Positions 8,746 through 17,947 of a DNA stretch of 64,000 bases are shown in pieces. The position numbers and the translations under genes were made by a program. Below the pieces are notes generated by a model. The model was given only the letters and a program-made list of their open reading frames with translations, did no database searches and was not told where the DNA came from. The first letter of the stretch is position 1. The number at the start of each line of letters is the position of its first letter. The DNA comes from Sphingobacterium chungjuense (GTDB lineage Bacteria > Bacteroidota > Bacteroidia > Sphingobacteriales > Sphingobacteriaceae): positions 186,001-250,000 of the forward strand of contig NZ_WLYS01000004.1 of the NCBI RefSeq assembly GCF_011316935.1, read 5' to 3'.

Positions 8746-10635
8746 ACTCCAATAATATACATCTTCTTTGAGCATGATTTGTTCTTCATCCAGCAATTTT
8801 CTGAACACCTCCAGTTTCGCTTTCTCGGAGCCAATGTTGATTTGATCAATGAGTTCTTTCAGCGGCAAAGGTTTTTCTAGCAGTACGTTCTTCATTTGCT
8901 CCTTAATCTGGGAAGAAATCTTTCCTTTATGCGCACGCACCAAACACAGATCGCACACGCCGCATGGCATTGCGGTGTGTTCACCAAAATAAGTCAATAA
9001 TGCGATACTGCGACAATTTTCCGTATCGAGATAATGATAAATTGCCTTGGTTTGCTCCTCTTTGATCCGACGACGTTCTCGAATAAATGCAGTATCAACA
9101 TGCAGATTTTTGCGATCGATCCGAGGGCGCAAAAACTGTAGTTGCGGCGTATCCGTTTTGGGCATGTAAGTGATCAATTCCATCTGTTGCATGGTTTGCA
9201 GCATATGCACAACTTCTTGATATGGTACCAGTAGCGCCTTGGCAAACTCATATTCGTTGATGGGCACGAAAAGATCAAAAGCGCCACCGTAGCTTCTCAA
9301 AATCCGTTTGATCAGCGGATCGAACTTCGCAGATTGAACTTGAAATTTGTATAATTCTTGATAGTCTACTTCGAATTTCAATCGCGAAGGAATAAATACT
9401 GCCTCGGAAAGACTCAGCCATCCATCGCGCTCCAGAAATTTCAATGCGCTTAGAGTCGGCAGCACACCTAGATTATATTTTTTAGCAAAATCGACTACGT
9501 CAAAAGACAACACCGTTCCCACTCCAGCGCCATAAGCAATCTGAAAATAGTTGGCGAGCTGATGATAGACTTGCTGAATGAAATCGACAGTAGGAAAGGA
9601 TGATTCCAGGTTTGTCCAAAGCCGATCGCGGTCTTCTTGATTGTATAAAAGCACGGGGAATGCTTTCTTGCCATCACGCCCTGCCCTACCGGCTTCTTGA
9701 TAATACGCTTCGAGCGAATCAGGAATATCCAGATGAATGACAAAGCGCACATCGGCTTTGTCGATCCCCATTCCGAAGGCATTCGTAGCCACAATCACGC
9801 GCGTCGCATTACTCGCCCAGCGCTGCTGCTTTTCGCTACGGGTTGGCATATCCAATCCTGCGTGATAAAAATCGGCCGAGATTCCTTGATTCATCAGGTA
9901 ACGGGAAACTTCTTGCGTTTCGCGCCGATTGCGTACATACACGATTCCGCTGCCGCCGATTTTTTGGATCACGCGCAACATCCTACCCATCTTGTCTTCT
10001 TCTGGCAGCACCATGTAACCCAGATTTTCACGCTGAAAACTCTTGGTCAATACATTCGGCTTCGGAAATAATAGCTTCTCCTGAATATCGACAATCACCC
10101 GTTTGGTGGCTGTCGCTGTGAGCGCTAAAAATGGAATCTTGGGATGCAGTTCTCGCAATCTATGTAGTTGCAGATATGGTGGCCGGAAGTCATAGCCCCA
10201 TTCTGAGATACAATGCGCTTCATCAATCGCAAAAAGATTGACTTTCATGTGCCGCAACCGTTCCCAAACGATATCCGAATACAAACGTTCGGGCGATAAA
10301 TACAAGAATTTGATATTGCCAAAGATGCAGTTATCAAGTGTGATGTCCACCTCGCGCTTCGTCATGCCCGAATAGATCGCTACCGCTTGAATATCTTGCT
10401 TACGCAATCGTTCTACTTGATCCTTCATCAACGCAATCAATGGAGAAATCACGATGCAAATTCCTTCTTGCAGCATAGCAGGCACTTGAAAACAAATGGA
10501 TTTGCCACCGCCGGTTGGCATCAGCGCGAGTGTATCTTGCCCCATCAGCACTTCGTGGATAATCTCCTCTTGAAGTGGTCTGAATTGGTCGTATCCCCAA
10601 TACTGTTTTAATATAGAAAGGCTGGTCGGATTCAT
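8734..10635 (-). CDS. recQ: RecQ-family ATP-dependent DNA helicase, short form without HRDC
   Basis: A 3'-5' superfamily 2 DNA helicase used in recombinational repair. The sequence shows the RecQ motif 0 region (QYWGYDQFRPLQ), Walker A TGGGKS at residues 41-46, DEAH at 138-141, the aromatic-rich loop after it (CISEWGYDFR), and the helicase C motifs FGMGIDKADVRFVIH and QEAGRAGRDG. A zinc-binding element with four cysteines (CRS...CGVCDLC) follows near residue 550. The protein has 633 residues, and after the winged-helix region there is no room for a typical HRDC domain. Many Bacteroidota carry such a short RecQ beside a longer paralogue. Its start codon directly follows the comEC stop (TAGATG), so the two genes are coupled. 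Confidence 0.95.
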   Translation of the reverse strand: MNPTSLSILKQYWGYDQFRPLQEEIIHEVLMGQDTLALMPTGGGKSICFQVPAMLQEGICIVISPLIALMKDQVERLRKQDIQAVAIYSGMTKREVDITLDNCIFGNIKFLYLSPERLYSDIVWERLRHMKVNLFAIDEAHCISEWGYDFRPPYLQLHRLRELHPKIPFLALTATATKRVIVDIQEKLLFPKPNVLTKSFQRENLGYMVLPEEDKMGRMLRVIQKIGGSGIVYVRNRRETQEVSRYLMNQGISADFYHAGLDMPTRSEKQQRWASNATRVIVATNAFGMGIDKADVRFVIHLDIPDSLEAYYQEAGRAGRDGKKAFPVLLYNQEDRDRLWTNLESSFPTVDFIQQVYHQLANYFQIAYGAGVGTVLSFDVVDFAKKYNLGVLPTLSALKFLERDGWLSLSEAVFIPSRLKFEVDYQELYKFQVQSAKFDPLIKRILRSYGGAFDLFVPINEYEFAKALLVPYQEVVHMLQTMQQMELITYMPKTDTPQLQFLRPRIDRKNLHVDTAFIRERRRIKEEQTKAIYHYLDTENCRSIALLTYFGEHTAMPCGVCDLCLVRAHKGKISSQIKEQMKNVLLEKPLPLKELIDQINIGSEKAKLEVFRKLLDEEQIMLKEDVYYWSVGF

Positions 10636-12699
10636 CTATTCTGTCTTCCAAACATAAGCAAAATTATCCTTTAAGGTATAGTAATCGACGTTTTCGTCTT
10701 GCAGCATGGTGGCATTTTTTGCGACAGCATAATTACTGTTGCTACCATCTAACACATGCAATGTGGACTGACAGCTATTTTCCGATGTCAATGTCCGATT
10801 GTTTCGAATTAAGATCAATCCGGCATCTGCTGGCGGATCGTAATTCCCTTCATTCCACACATACAATTTCTTGTCATCTACTGCTAATAAAACATTTTGC
10901 TGCGCCGAAATACGCACGAATTCTATCTGATCTTTGGTTCGATAAGATGTTAGATCCGGCATCACCGCGTACTGAATACTGGCATATTCCAAGGAATCCA
11001 AGGTGCTAAAGAGTACCACTCGCTCGGGTTGATACCAAGCGACTGCCACATGTTGACGCAGCTGATAAACATGTAAATTGCTGTAATTTATCTTTTGGTA
11101 CCATTGCCAGAAAGATATACTCGCCAAAAAAAACATAGCAGTGCATAGTGTACCCAAGGCTCGCTTTGAGCGGTAATTCACCGCCACAAAAATGGATGAA
11201 ACTACTCCAAACAGCAAAACCACTTGTGACATGATAAAAGAAATTCCTTGCCAAGTCGCTCCAGGTAAATTGCCAATCCATTTTAAAGTGGAAATCATCA
11301 CATGGATTGCCAAATTTTCTAGCATACCGAGTAACTGCGCGACCATTGGAATGGGCAACAACATCAGCCCAACGCCAAGATACATGATCACTGTAGCTGG
11401 TATTGTGATCAACAAATTTGCCAGCAGAAAATAATTGGGGAATTGTCCAAAGTAATACAATGTTAACGGTGTCGTTACGAGTTGAGCAGCTATCGAGATA
11501 TAACTATATTCTACTAAAATTCGCAACCAGCGATTGTGCGGAAGATATAGCGACCGCAACAATGGAAAGATCAGAAATATACCCAACATCGCAAGGTAAG
11601 ACAACTGAAAGCCTACATCAAAGAGCATCTTCGGATCGTACCATAAGAGGCAAAAGCCAGAAGCAAACAGCGCATTCAAACTATGTTGCCGACGGCCAAT
11701 CCATTGACTCAAGACCAAGAAACTAATCATGATGCCGGCTCGCAATATGGGTGGCGCCATACCCGTAAGCACCACGTACAACCAGATAAAAGACAATACC
11801 AAAGTAAAGCGGAGCGATTTGCCATACGTCCATCTATCCAACGGTCGCAAAACAAAACTCAACAAGATAAAGACCATACTCACATGCAAGCCCGAAACGC
11901 TGAGAATATGAATCGTCCCTGTATCGGTAAACGCGGTATAAATTTCAGGATCCATCTCGGCACGGTAACCAAACACCAGAGCTGCTGCGACAGAAAACGC
12001 AGTTTGATCGGTAATGTTGGATCGAAATTGTGCAACAACCCGCTCTTTTAAAGATAGCACATAGGTGTACCAATTTGTTTGCGATTGTAGGATAAAAAGT
12101 TGGTCGGCGGATAAGCGTCGCTGATGATAAATCCCACGATTGGCCAAGTAGTTTCTGTAATCAAATTCGTTGGGATTGTATGGCGGCGCTACGCGCCGTA
12201 AATTCGCGGGGAATTGCACTTCATCGCCATATCTTGGCAATAGCGTGGTAGCACTATCTTGGTACAGAGTAAGTAGTACACGCCCAGAAACTCGGTGTGA
12301 TTTGCCCAAAGAATCAATCCCCGCTTGCAAATCCACTCGAAGTCGAATCGAGCCTTTCTTTACTAATGGCTCTTCTGCCACTTCTCCAATCAATTGACTA
12401 AAATTTTGATCAGCCACATAGTCTGCTTTGGTTTCAGGCAAAGAACGACCATAGAGCATCAATCCTAATGCGATCCAACTCACATATAGAATGAAGGTCA
12501 TCTTCTTAGCAGGAAAGTTTAGTGTTGGGGAAACCAGCAACAACAATAGCAAGCTCAGTAACACGCCAGTCGAAAATAGTACTAAGGCAGAGCTCCACGA
12601 AAGATATTGCGCCACAATGATTCCTAGTAGATAGCTGATCAAAAGCTTCAGAAATGGCAGAGAGCCGGATTCTAGTGATATAATCGGTCGCGTTACCAT
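10636..12699 (-). CDS. comEC: ComEC/Rec2-family DNA uptake channel protein, no C-terminal hydrolase domain
   Basis: Inner-membrane channel expected to carry single-stranded DNA into the cytoplasm in natural transformation. It has 687 residues. N-terminal membrane segments (about 17-85) are followed by an extracytoplasmic beta-rich DUF4131/OB-like region (about 95-205). The polytopic Competence domain (about 235-520) has the conserved ILSVSGLHVSM motif near residue 270. After the last membrane segments the tail is only about 130 residues, with no metallo-beta-lactamase motif (HxHxDH), as is usual in this phylum. It overlaps the upstream HhH gene by 7 bp and abuts recQ downstream. Confidence 0.92.
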   Translation of the reverse strand: MVTRPIISLESGSLPFLKLLISYLLGIIVAQYLSWSSALVLFSTGVLLSLLLLLLVSPTLNFPAKKMTFILYVSWIALGLMLYGRSLPETKADYVADQNFSQLIGEVAEEPLVKKGSIRLRVDLQAGIDSLGKSHRVSGRVLLTLYQDSATTLLPRYGDEVQFPANLRRVAPPYNPNEFDYRNYLANRGIYHQRRLSADQLFILQSQTNWYTYVLSLKERVVAQFRSNITDQTAFSVAAALVFGYRAEMDPEIYTAFTDTGTIHILSVSGLHVSMVFILLSFVLRPLDRWTYGKSLRFTLVLSFIWLYVVLTGMAPPILRAGIMISFLVLSQWIGRRQHSLNALFASGFCLLWYDPKMLFDVGFQLSYLAMLGIFLIFPLLRSLYLPHNRWLRILVEYSYISIAAQLVTTPLTLYYFGQFPNYFLLANLLITIPATVIMYLGVGLMLLPIPMVAQLLGMLENLAIHVMISTLKWIGNLPGATWQGISFIMSQVVLLFGVVSSIFVAVNYRSKRALGTLCTAMFFLASISFWQWYQKINYSNLHVYQLRQHVAVAWYQPERVVLFSTLDSLEYASIQYAVMPDLTSYRTKDQIEFVRISAQQNVLLAVDDKKLYVWNEGNYDPPADAGLILIRNNRTLTSENSCQSTLHVLDGSNSNYAVAKNATMLQDENVDYYTLKDNFAYVWKTE

Positions 12700-14747
12700 C
12701 TATATCTAAGTTGCAATTTCACTTCGCTACGTTGATCACCCTCAATTCGATCCAGTTGCGAGCCGATACTTTCTACACCTGGCAATTTAGTGATGGCGTA
12801 GCGTGCCCAAAGATCTGTTCGCCTCGAAACACGCCAACGGACATTAGCATACGAACGCCAACCTGTACCCGAATACACAGGAAACGAAGCGGCATACAGT
12901 ACATCTTGCTCGTAGGCATAAATACGAGAGTCAAAAGATTCCGTATTAAAATACGCTAAGCGCACATTTCCTGATACTTTATTGTTGCGACTGCTCCACA
13001 AAAGATCTTGGAAAAACAACACGCCAAATTCACGGGAAGTGAGTTCTTTAAAATAGTAAGACACCTCTGCTCTGGATCTTATCGCCCAGATTTCATTCAA
13101 TTTATATTGAAAATCTATCCGCCCTTGATTCCGAATCATGTCAGCCTGCAAACTTTCGGGTCGGGTAGGATCCGTGACATTTTCTTGCCGCAGGCGATGC
13201 CGGAATCGAAAGATTAATCGCCCCTGCTTGTACCAGATGTACGAAAGTTGAGATAGAAAATCGACGCCTGATGATGGCGCATCTGCCCGAAAGCGCAACC
13301 AAGGAAAGCTAAACGCATCCAGATAATTTACCCATTCAATTTTGCGAGATGGATGATACATCAATCCCGTGTAGAGACCGCGCTCATTCCCCAAAGTCGA
13401 CAACTCGCTAATCGATTGTGCGAAGAACTGATGATAGTTCGCTTCATAATATCGATGATTTACCACCACAGTCAGCTTCGGATGCAGACTAGCCATGAAC
13501 CCATTATTCGTGGCGTAGCCACTACCCAAGCTGTGTGCCGCTTCTCCATACAGGTAGGTATTCCCAAAAGTGTAGTTATAGTAAACGCCTACATTGGTGA
13601 GTTGATTACCCTCAAAAGCAAAACGATTGCGCAATTCATCATTGGGTTGTATGTATCCGTCGAATGTAGTCGATAACCAGGTTGCGCCAAATTTGACGCG
13701 ATTTCGCTGATAAGCGATGTTCGTTCCGTAAACATATTGATTGATCGCTCGTCGATAGTCTTGCTCAGTCGGTGTACGGCTGTATCCCGAGTAATTGATG
13801 GTACGAATCTCCCGTTGGCCATCCAGTTCTATTACATTTCCATTTAACTTATTCCAAGCGATAAAAGGGGTGAATGACCAATTATGCTGGGCAATGACAG
13901 CCGATGCACCACGCATAAAATTACTTTGATTGAGAGATTTGTAAGGTAATAATCCCACACCTTGCCGAGCGACGCTCGCCATCCATGCGCCTTTGCCAAA
14001 ATGCAATCCGTTCCACAAAATCAATCCTTGCCCCAGTTGCAAGGCATAATCACCAACCACGATTCGTTTAAAAATACCGACATCTTTAATCAGTACGCTC
14101 GCCGAATAGAAATCAAAGCCGTAGCGCTGTTCGTACCGGAAGAAAGGTTCGCCAGCATGTTTATTCATATTCACCGCCACCTCCAGGCGATTCTCATAGT
14201 TCATGCGTAATCGCACTGCTACGCGATCTGGAGAACCCAAATAACGCGAACGATTTTCATCCGTGATCTGATAACCTTGCTGTGCCTCCAAAACACGACC
14301 ATACCGCACCATGATTTCGTAATGGCTCTTTTGCATCGTGTTGCGCAAAGACTGACGTTGCCACTCGCTTGGCGTATTTAAGCGTACAAATCGCTGCAGC
14401 AAACGCACCGTTTGCAGATCAAAGCCATCTACGGCTTGCAGTTCCAGCGTGGAGAGATATTGACCACTTTGCTGGCGATGCAGAAGTAGATTATTAATTT
14501 GTAATGGAGTCAAGAATACCAAAGCGGCAAAGTCTTGCTCGGTAGCTTTATTAAGATCAATAGGGCGGATCAGATACTGCCGAAGTCGTTCCAAGATTTC
14601 GCTCACATCCATATCGGGTGCTAAATCTTCCACCAGCTGCTCCAGCAGTTGTTCTTCCATAAAAGCATCTTCTAATCGTTGCGCTTGCGCTTTAAAAAAG
14701 ACCAGTGATAGCAAACAAGCCCAAAGTGTATGTCGCTTAGAAAACAT
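12693..14747 (-). CDS. helix-hairpin-helix protein with predicted outer-membrane barrel
   Basis: A 684-residue secreted protein with a signal peptide of about 22 residues ending KAQAQ. Residues about 61-122 form a ComEA-like helix-hairpin-helix region (IDLNKATEQDFAAL, LTPLQINNLL, STLELQAVDGFD). The remainder (about 135-684) is a long run of alternating aromatic/polar strands with Arg-rich turns, ending LQLRYRW, as expected for an outer-membrane beta-barrel. HhH motifs bind DNA backbone in ComEA, and the gene overlaps comEC, so a DNA-uptake link is tempting. Proteins of this shape are common but uncharacterised in Bacteroidota. The start overlaps the upstream barrel gene by 11 bp. Confidence 0.8.
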   Translation of the reverse strand: MFSKRHTLWACLLSLVFFKAQAQRLEDAFMEEQLLEQLVEDLAPDMDVSEILERLRQYLIRPIDLNKATEQDFAALVFLTPLQINNLLLHRQQSGQYLSTLELQAVDGFDLQTVRLLQRFVRLNTPSEWQRQSLRNTMQKSHYEIMVRYGRVLEAQQGYQITDENRSRYLGSPDRVAVRLRMNYENRLEVAVNMNKHAGEPFFRYEQRYGFDFYSASVLIKDVGIFKRIVVGDYALQLGQGLILWNGLHFGKGAWMASVARQGVGLLPYKSLNQSNFMRGASAVIAQHNWSFTPFIAWNKLNGNVIELDGQREIRTINYSGYSRTPTEQDYRRAINQYVYGTNIAYQRNRVKFGATWLSTTFDGYIQPNDELRNRFAFEGNQLTNVGVYYNYTFGNTYLYGEAAHSLGSGYATNNGFMASLHPKLTVVVNHRYYEANYHQFFAQSISELSTLGNERGLYTGLMYHPSRKIEWVNYLDAFSFPWLRFRADAPSSGVDFLSQLSYIWYKQGRLIFRFRHRLRQENVTDPTRPESLQADMIRNQGRIDFQYKLNEIWAIRSRAEVSYYFKELTSREFGVLFFQDLLWSSRNNKVSGNVRLAYFNTESFDSRIYAYEQDVLYAASFPVYSGTGWRSYANVRWRVSRRTDLWARYAITKLPGVESIGSQLDRIEGDQRSEVKLQLRYRW

Positions 14748-15540
14748 AGGACAAACCTAATTGCGGCGAAGCGCCCAATTCGCGATGTATGGAGGCGGCG
14801 ATATCCAGTTGAATCTGACGATCTGTTAATCCCACGCCCAAATAATACTGCACCGGTTGTGACGAAATCCCTCCTCGAAAACGAAAATATCGATGCAATT
14901 GATACGATAAACCTGTTCGGAGCTGAGGATTTTGATCGCGCTCCCAAAAAATATCTGTCGTAAAGCAAAGCTGTTCCGAAAACAAATAGCTCATTCCCAA
15001 TACCACTTCCGGTGCCTGTCGCGGTAAGAGGGCATGGTCGGAATTCGATAGATTAAGCTCGTGAAAATACCCGCCGATCACTAAGTTGTTGCGATGATAT
15101 TGAATTCCTGCGCTTACACTATTCGTAGCCATTGATGAAATGTCTTCCCAAGCCACGCGACGTTGTTGGAATCCGAACGCCGCGCTCCAATTATTGGCGA
15201 AAGGGTAGGCATAGCTCACGTCCCAAGTCGTTTGCTGCAATACATCAGAGCTATTGTATTGATAGATTTGCACACCTACTGCGCCAGTTTTGAAGATGGG
15301 CAATACGCCGTATGCACCATAGCTGTATAAATCTGACAGAGCGTAATGCCTTTGGTAAGCGGCGCTAATCGAATAACTTTGCAGGCGAGCCATTCCGGCA
15401 GGATTGGCCACCGGACTATGTATGCCTTGGTATGCGGCAGCAGTATTGCCCATACCCAACAGCGCAGGCGCTTGAAAGGGCTGCGCCGAAAGGCGTGTAA
15501 CCGTTAATAATAAGAAGAGCAACCGAAACACATTCACCAA
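14737..15540 (-). CDS. PorV/PorQ-like outer-membrane protein
   Basis: This 267-residue protein has a signal peptide (to about residue 19, LSAQ). It begins with the GMGNTAAAYQG and SPVANPAGMARL elements that mark the FadL-like/PorV-PorQ (UPF0164-type) family of Bacteroidota barrels. The strand-turn pattern continues to the terminal LGLSYVF. PorV and PorQ act in type IX secretion, but many paralogues have no assigned job. Gene order (barrel, HhH-barrel, comEC, recQ with overlapping ends) points to one operon. Signature cysteines or lipid anchors are absent. Confidence 0.75.
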   Translation of the reverse strand: MVNVFRLLFLLLTVTRLSAQPFQAPALLGMGNTAAAYQGIHSPVANPAGMARLQSYSISAAYQRHYALSDLYSYGAYGVLPIFKTGAVGVQIYQYNSSDVLQQTTWDVSYAYPFANNWSAAFGFQQRRVAWEDISSMATNSVSAGIQYHRNNLVIGGYFHELNLSNSDHALLPRQAPEVVLGMSYLFSEQLCFTTDIFWERDQNPQLRTGLSYQLHRYFRFRGGISSQPVQYYLGVGLTDRQIQLDIAASIHRELGASPQLGLSYVF

Positions 15541-15586
15541 ATTAATAATTAGGTAAATATATTTCTTTAAAAATTATTAAACACTT

Positions 15587-16570
15587 TTATTTGTAAATAT
15601 CTGCATTAACTATCTGCGGCATTTGTTGATCGTCTATTGCAGCCAACAGATTTTTTGCTGCCATTTCGGCCATAGCTGTACGTGTCTCGATCGTTGCAGA
15701 TCCGATGTGTGGTAATACGCATACATTCGACATTTGTAACAAGGGGCTATCTGCGGTCATCGGTTCTGGATCAGTCACGTCCAATCCTGCACCCCAAATC
15801 TGTCCATCACGCAAGGCATCTGCCAGATCTGCTTCATGATGAATCGCACCACGAGCCGTATTGACGAATATGGCAGATGATTTCATCTTGGCAAACGCTT
15901 CTTTATTAAATTTGTGCTTGGTCTCCTCCGATAGATTGGTGTGTACCGATAGCACATCACTTTGAGCAAGCAATTCTTCAAAACTCACATATTTGGCATC
16001 GAGAGCCTCTTCTGCTTCTGGATTCCGATTTCTATTGTGGTAGATGATGTTCATACTATAAGCACCCTTGGCTTTTTTAGCCATTTCTGCACCAATACGT
16101 CCAAGCCCCAAGATGCCCAAAGTCTTACCGTTTAATTCAATACCCAACTCTTCGGTGAATCCGAATCCTTTCCATTTTCCATCCATGACCTCCTTGGATC
16201 TGAAAAATGCTTTGCGAGATACAGCGAGCATCAAAAGAAAAGCCACATCGGCCGTAGCGCCACTAAGCACATCAGGCGTATTCGAAACTGGAATGCCCAA
16301 CGACGTTGCAGTTTCTAAATCGACGTGATCATAACCAACGCTGGCTAATGCAATACCTTTCAAATGCGAACTGACTTCCAAAAAAGACTTTGTAATGGGT
16401 AATTGTCCTACGTTGAGAAGTAGATCTGCCTCTTGACAGGCTTCTATTAATTCTGCTTCCGTTAAAGTACTGTTTCCCTGATGCACTACAACTTCTAAAC
16501 CAGCTTCTTCTAATAATTGGATTCCTTTTGTGGGAATATCTTTGGTAATAAATACTTTTTTTGTCGTCAT
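15587..16570 (-). CDS. D-2-hydroxyacid dehydrogenase (glyoxylate/hydroxypyruvate reductase-like)
   Basis: NAD(P)H-dependent cytosolic enzyme of the D-isomer-specific 2-hydroxyacid dehydrogenase family, 327 residues. The nucleotide motif GLGRIGAEMA lies near residue 155. The catalytic Arg is in VNTARGAIHHEADL, the Glu in DVTDPEPM, and the His in LPHIGSATIETR. The sequence is closest in style to GhrB-type glyoxylate/hydroxypyruvate (glycerate) reductases, but substrate cannot be fixed by eye. It is a single gene, divergent from the DUF819 gene 91 bp away. Confidence 0.9.
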   Translation of the reverse strand: MTTKKVFITKDIPTKGIQLLEEAGLEVVVHQGNSTLTEAELIEACQEADLLLNVGQLPITKSFLEVSSHLKGIALASVGYDHVDLETATSLGIPVSNTPDVLSGATADVAFLLMLAVSRKAFFRSKEVMDGKWKGFGFTEELGIELNGKTLGILGLGRIGAEMAKKAKGAYSMNIIYHNRNRNPEAEEALDAKYVSFEELLAQSDVLSVHTNLSEETKHKFNKEAFAKMKSSAIFVNTARGAIHHEADLADALRDGQIWGAGLDVTDPEPMTADSPLLQMSNVCVLPHIGSATIETRTAMAEMAAKNLLAAIDDQQMPQIVNADIYK

Positions 16571-16661
16571 AGCTTTTTTTAAATCTTATTTACCCACATC
16601 GTGACTAGGTAGCAGTCGAAATGAATAGAAATGCTTACTTTCAGAACAATTTAGCTAAATT

Positions 16662-17933
16662 ATGTTCCCCATGCAATACCCGATTCTATACGCAGCACCT
16701 CTGATTACTGATCAAGCGGTCATTCTAGGAATATTAATGCTGATTTTGGGATTTGTATTTTATAGCTCGTCGCTACAAAATAAATACATCGTAGGATTTT
16801 ACCGGATTATACCGCCACTACTGCTCTGCTACTTTTTACCCGGTATCTTGAATTCTGCTAATGTGTTTGATGGTGCGAATTCACCTTTACCCCAGATTGG
16901 CAGTCGGTACCTATTGCCATCTTGCCTTATTCTCTTTTTGCTGAATCTCGACCTCAAAGAATTGTGGTCATTACGAAAAAGAGCAGGCATCATGTTTATC
17001 ACGGGAACGATCGGCATTGTATTGGGCGGTCCGCTCGCCGTGTGGATTACGGCATTTATTTCTCCAGAAACGGTTGGTGGTGTAGGCACCGATGCCGTTT
17101 GGCGTGGATTGGGCACGTTGGCCGGTTCGTGGATTGGTGGCAGCGCCAATCAGTTAGCCGTGCGGGAAATCGTACAGCCATCACCCAAACTTTTCTCTGC
17201 CATCATTGCGGTCGATGTATTTGTGGCGTATTCTTGGATGGCTTTGCTCCTGTACGGCGCTTCGCGCTTCGAAAAGGTCGATCGCTGGTTTCGAGCGGAC
17301 AGCCATGATGTGGCTTTGTTAACTAAAAAAATGCAACAGCGCGAACTGCAAAACAAACGCAGTCCAGAAGTAAAAGATTTGATTCTCATGCTAAGCTTTG
17401 CTCTGGGTGGTACCGGTTTGGCCACTTTTTTGGCGGAGCCAATAGCCGAGTACATCCAAACTTATCATCCTGCACTGGCCAATTTCTCTTTGACCAATAC
17501 CTTCTTCTGGATTATACTGTTTGCTACGCTCATCGGAATCGGACTTTCCTTTACGCCTGCACGACGGCTAGAATTTGCGGGAGCTTCAAAGCTAGCGACT
17601 GTATTACTTTATATGCTGATCGTCACGATTGGTATGCAAATGGATATTTTGGCCATTAGTGACAATCCAGGCTTATTTTTAGTCGGTTTTCTGTGGTTAT
17701 TTTTTCATGCACTATTGTTATTCTTGGTAGGCCGACTATTTAAAATACCGTTCTTCTACTTTGCGTTGGGCAGCATGGCCAACGTAGGAGGTGTAGCTTC
17801 AGCTTCTGTCACTGCTTCGGCTTTCCATCCTTCGTTGATCTCTGCGGCTGTTTTACTATGTGTGTTCAGCTATGCCATAGGCACGTATGCCGGGTGGCTT
17901 ACGGCCTTATTGATGCAGCTGGTATCTCCTTAA
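16662..17933 (+). CDS. DUF819 family polytopic membrane protein
   Basis: A 423-residue inner-membrane protein with about eleven hydrophobic segments and the family features SRYLLPSCLILFLLN, GSWIGGSANQLAV and ASVTASAFHPSLISAAVLL. The DUF819 (YjcL-like) family is predicted to be a transporter with an inverted-repeat fold, but its substrate is unknown. The start could also be the ATG three codons in (MQYPIL). It is convergent with thrC, with only 14 bp between the stops and no clear terminator hairpin. Confidence 0.88.
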   Translation: MFPMQYPILYAAPLITDQAVILGILMLILGFVFYSSSLQNKYIVGFYRIIPPLLLCYFLPGILNSANVFDGANSPLPQIGSRYLLPSCLILFLLNLDLKELWSLRKRAGIMFITGTIGIVLGGPLAVWITAFISPETVGGVGTDAVWRGLGTLAGSWIGGSANQLAVREIVQPSPKLFSAIIAVDVFVAYSWMALLLYGASRFEKVDRWFRADSHDVALLTKKMQQRELQNKRSPEVKDLILMLSFALGGTGLATFLAEPIAEYIQTYHPALANFSLTNTFFWIILFATLIGIGLSFTPARRLEFAGASKLATVLLYMLIVTIGMQMDILAISDNPGLFLVGFLWLFFHALLLFLVGRLFKIPFFYFALGSMANVGGVASASVTASAFHPSLISAAVLLCVFSYAIGTYAGWLTALLMQLVSP

Positions 17934-17947
17934 TTTTATCTCGTACT

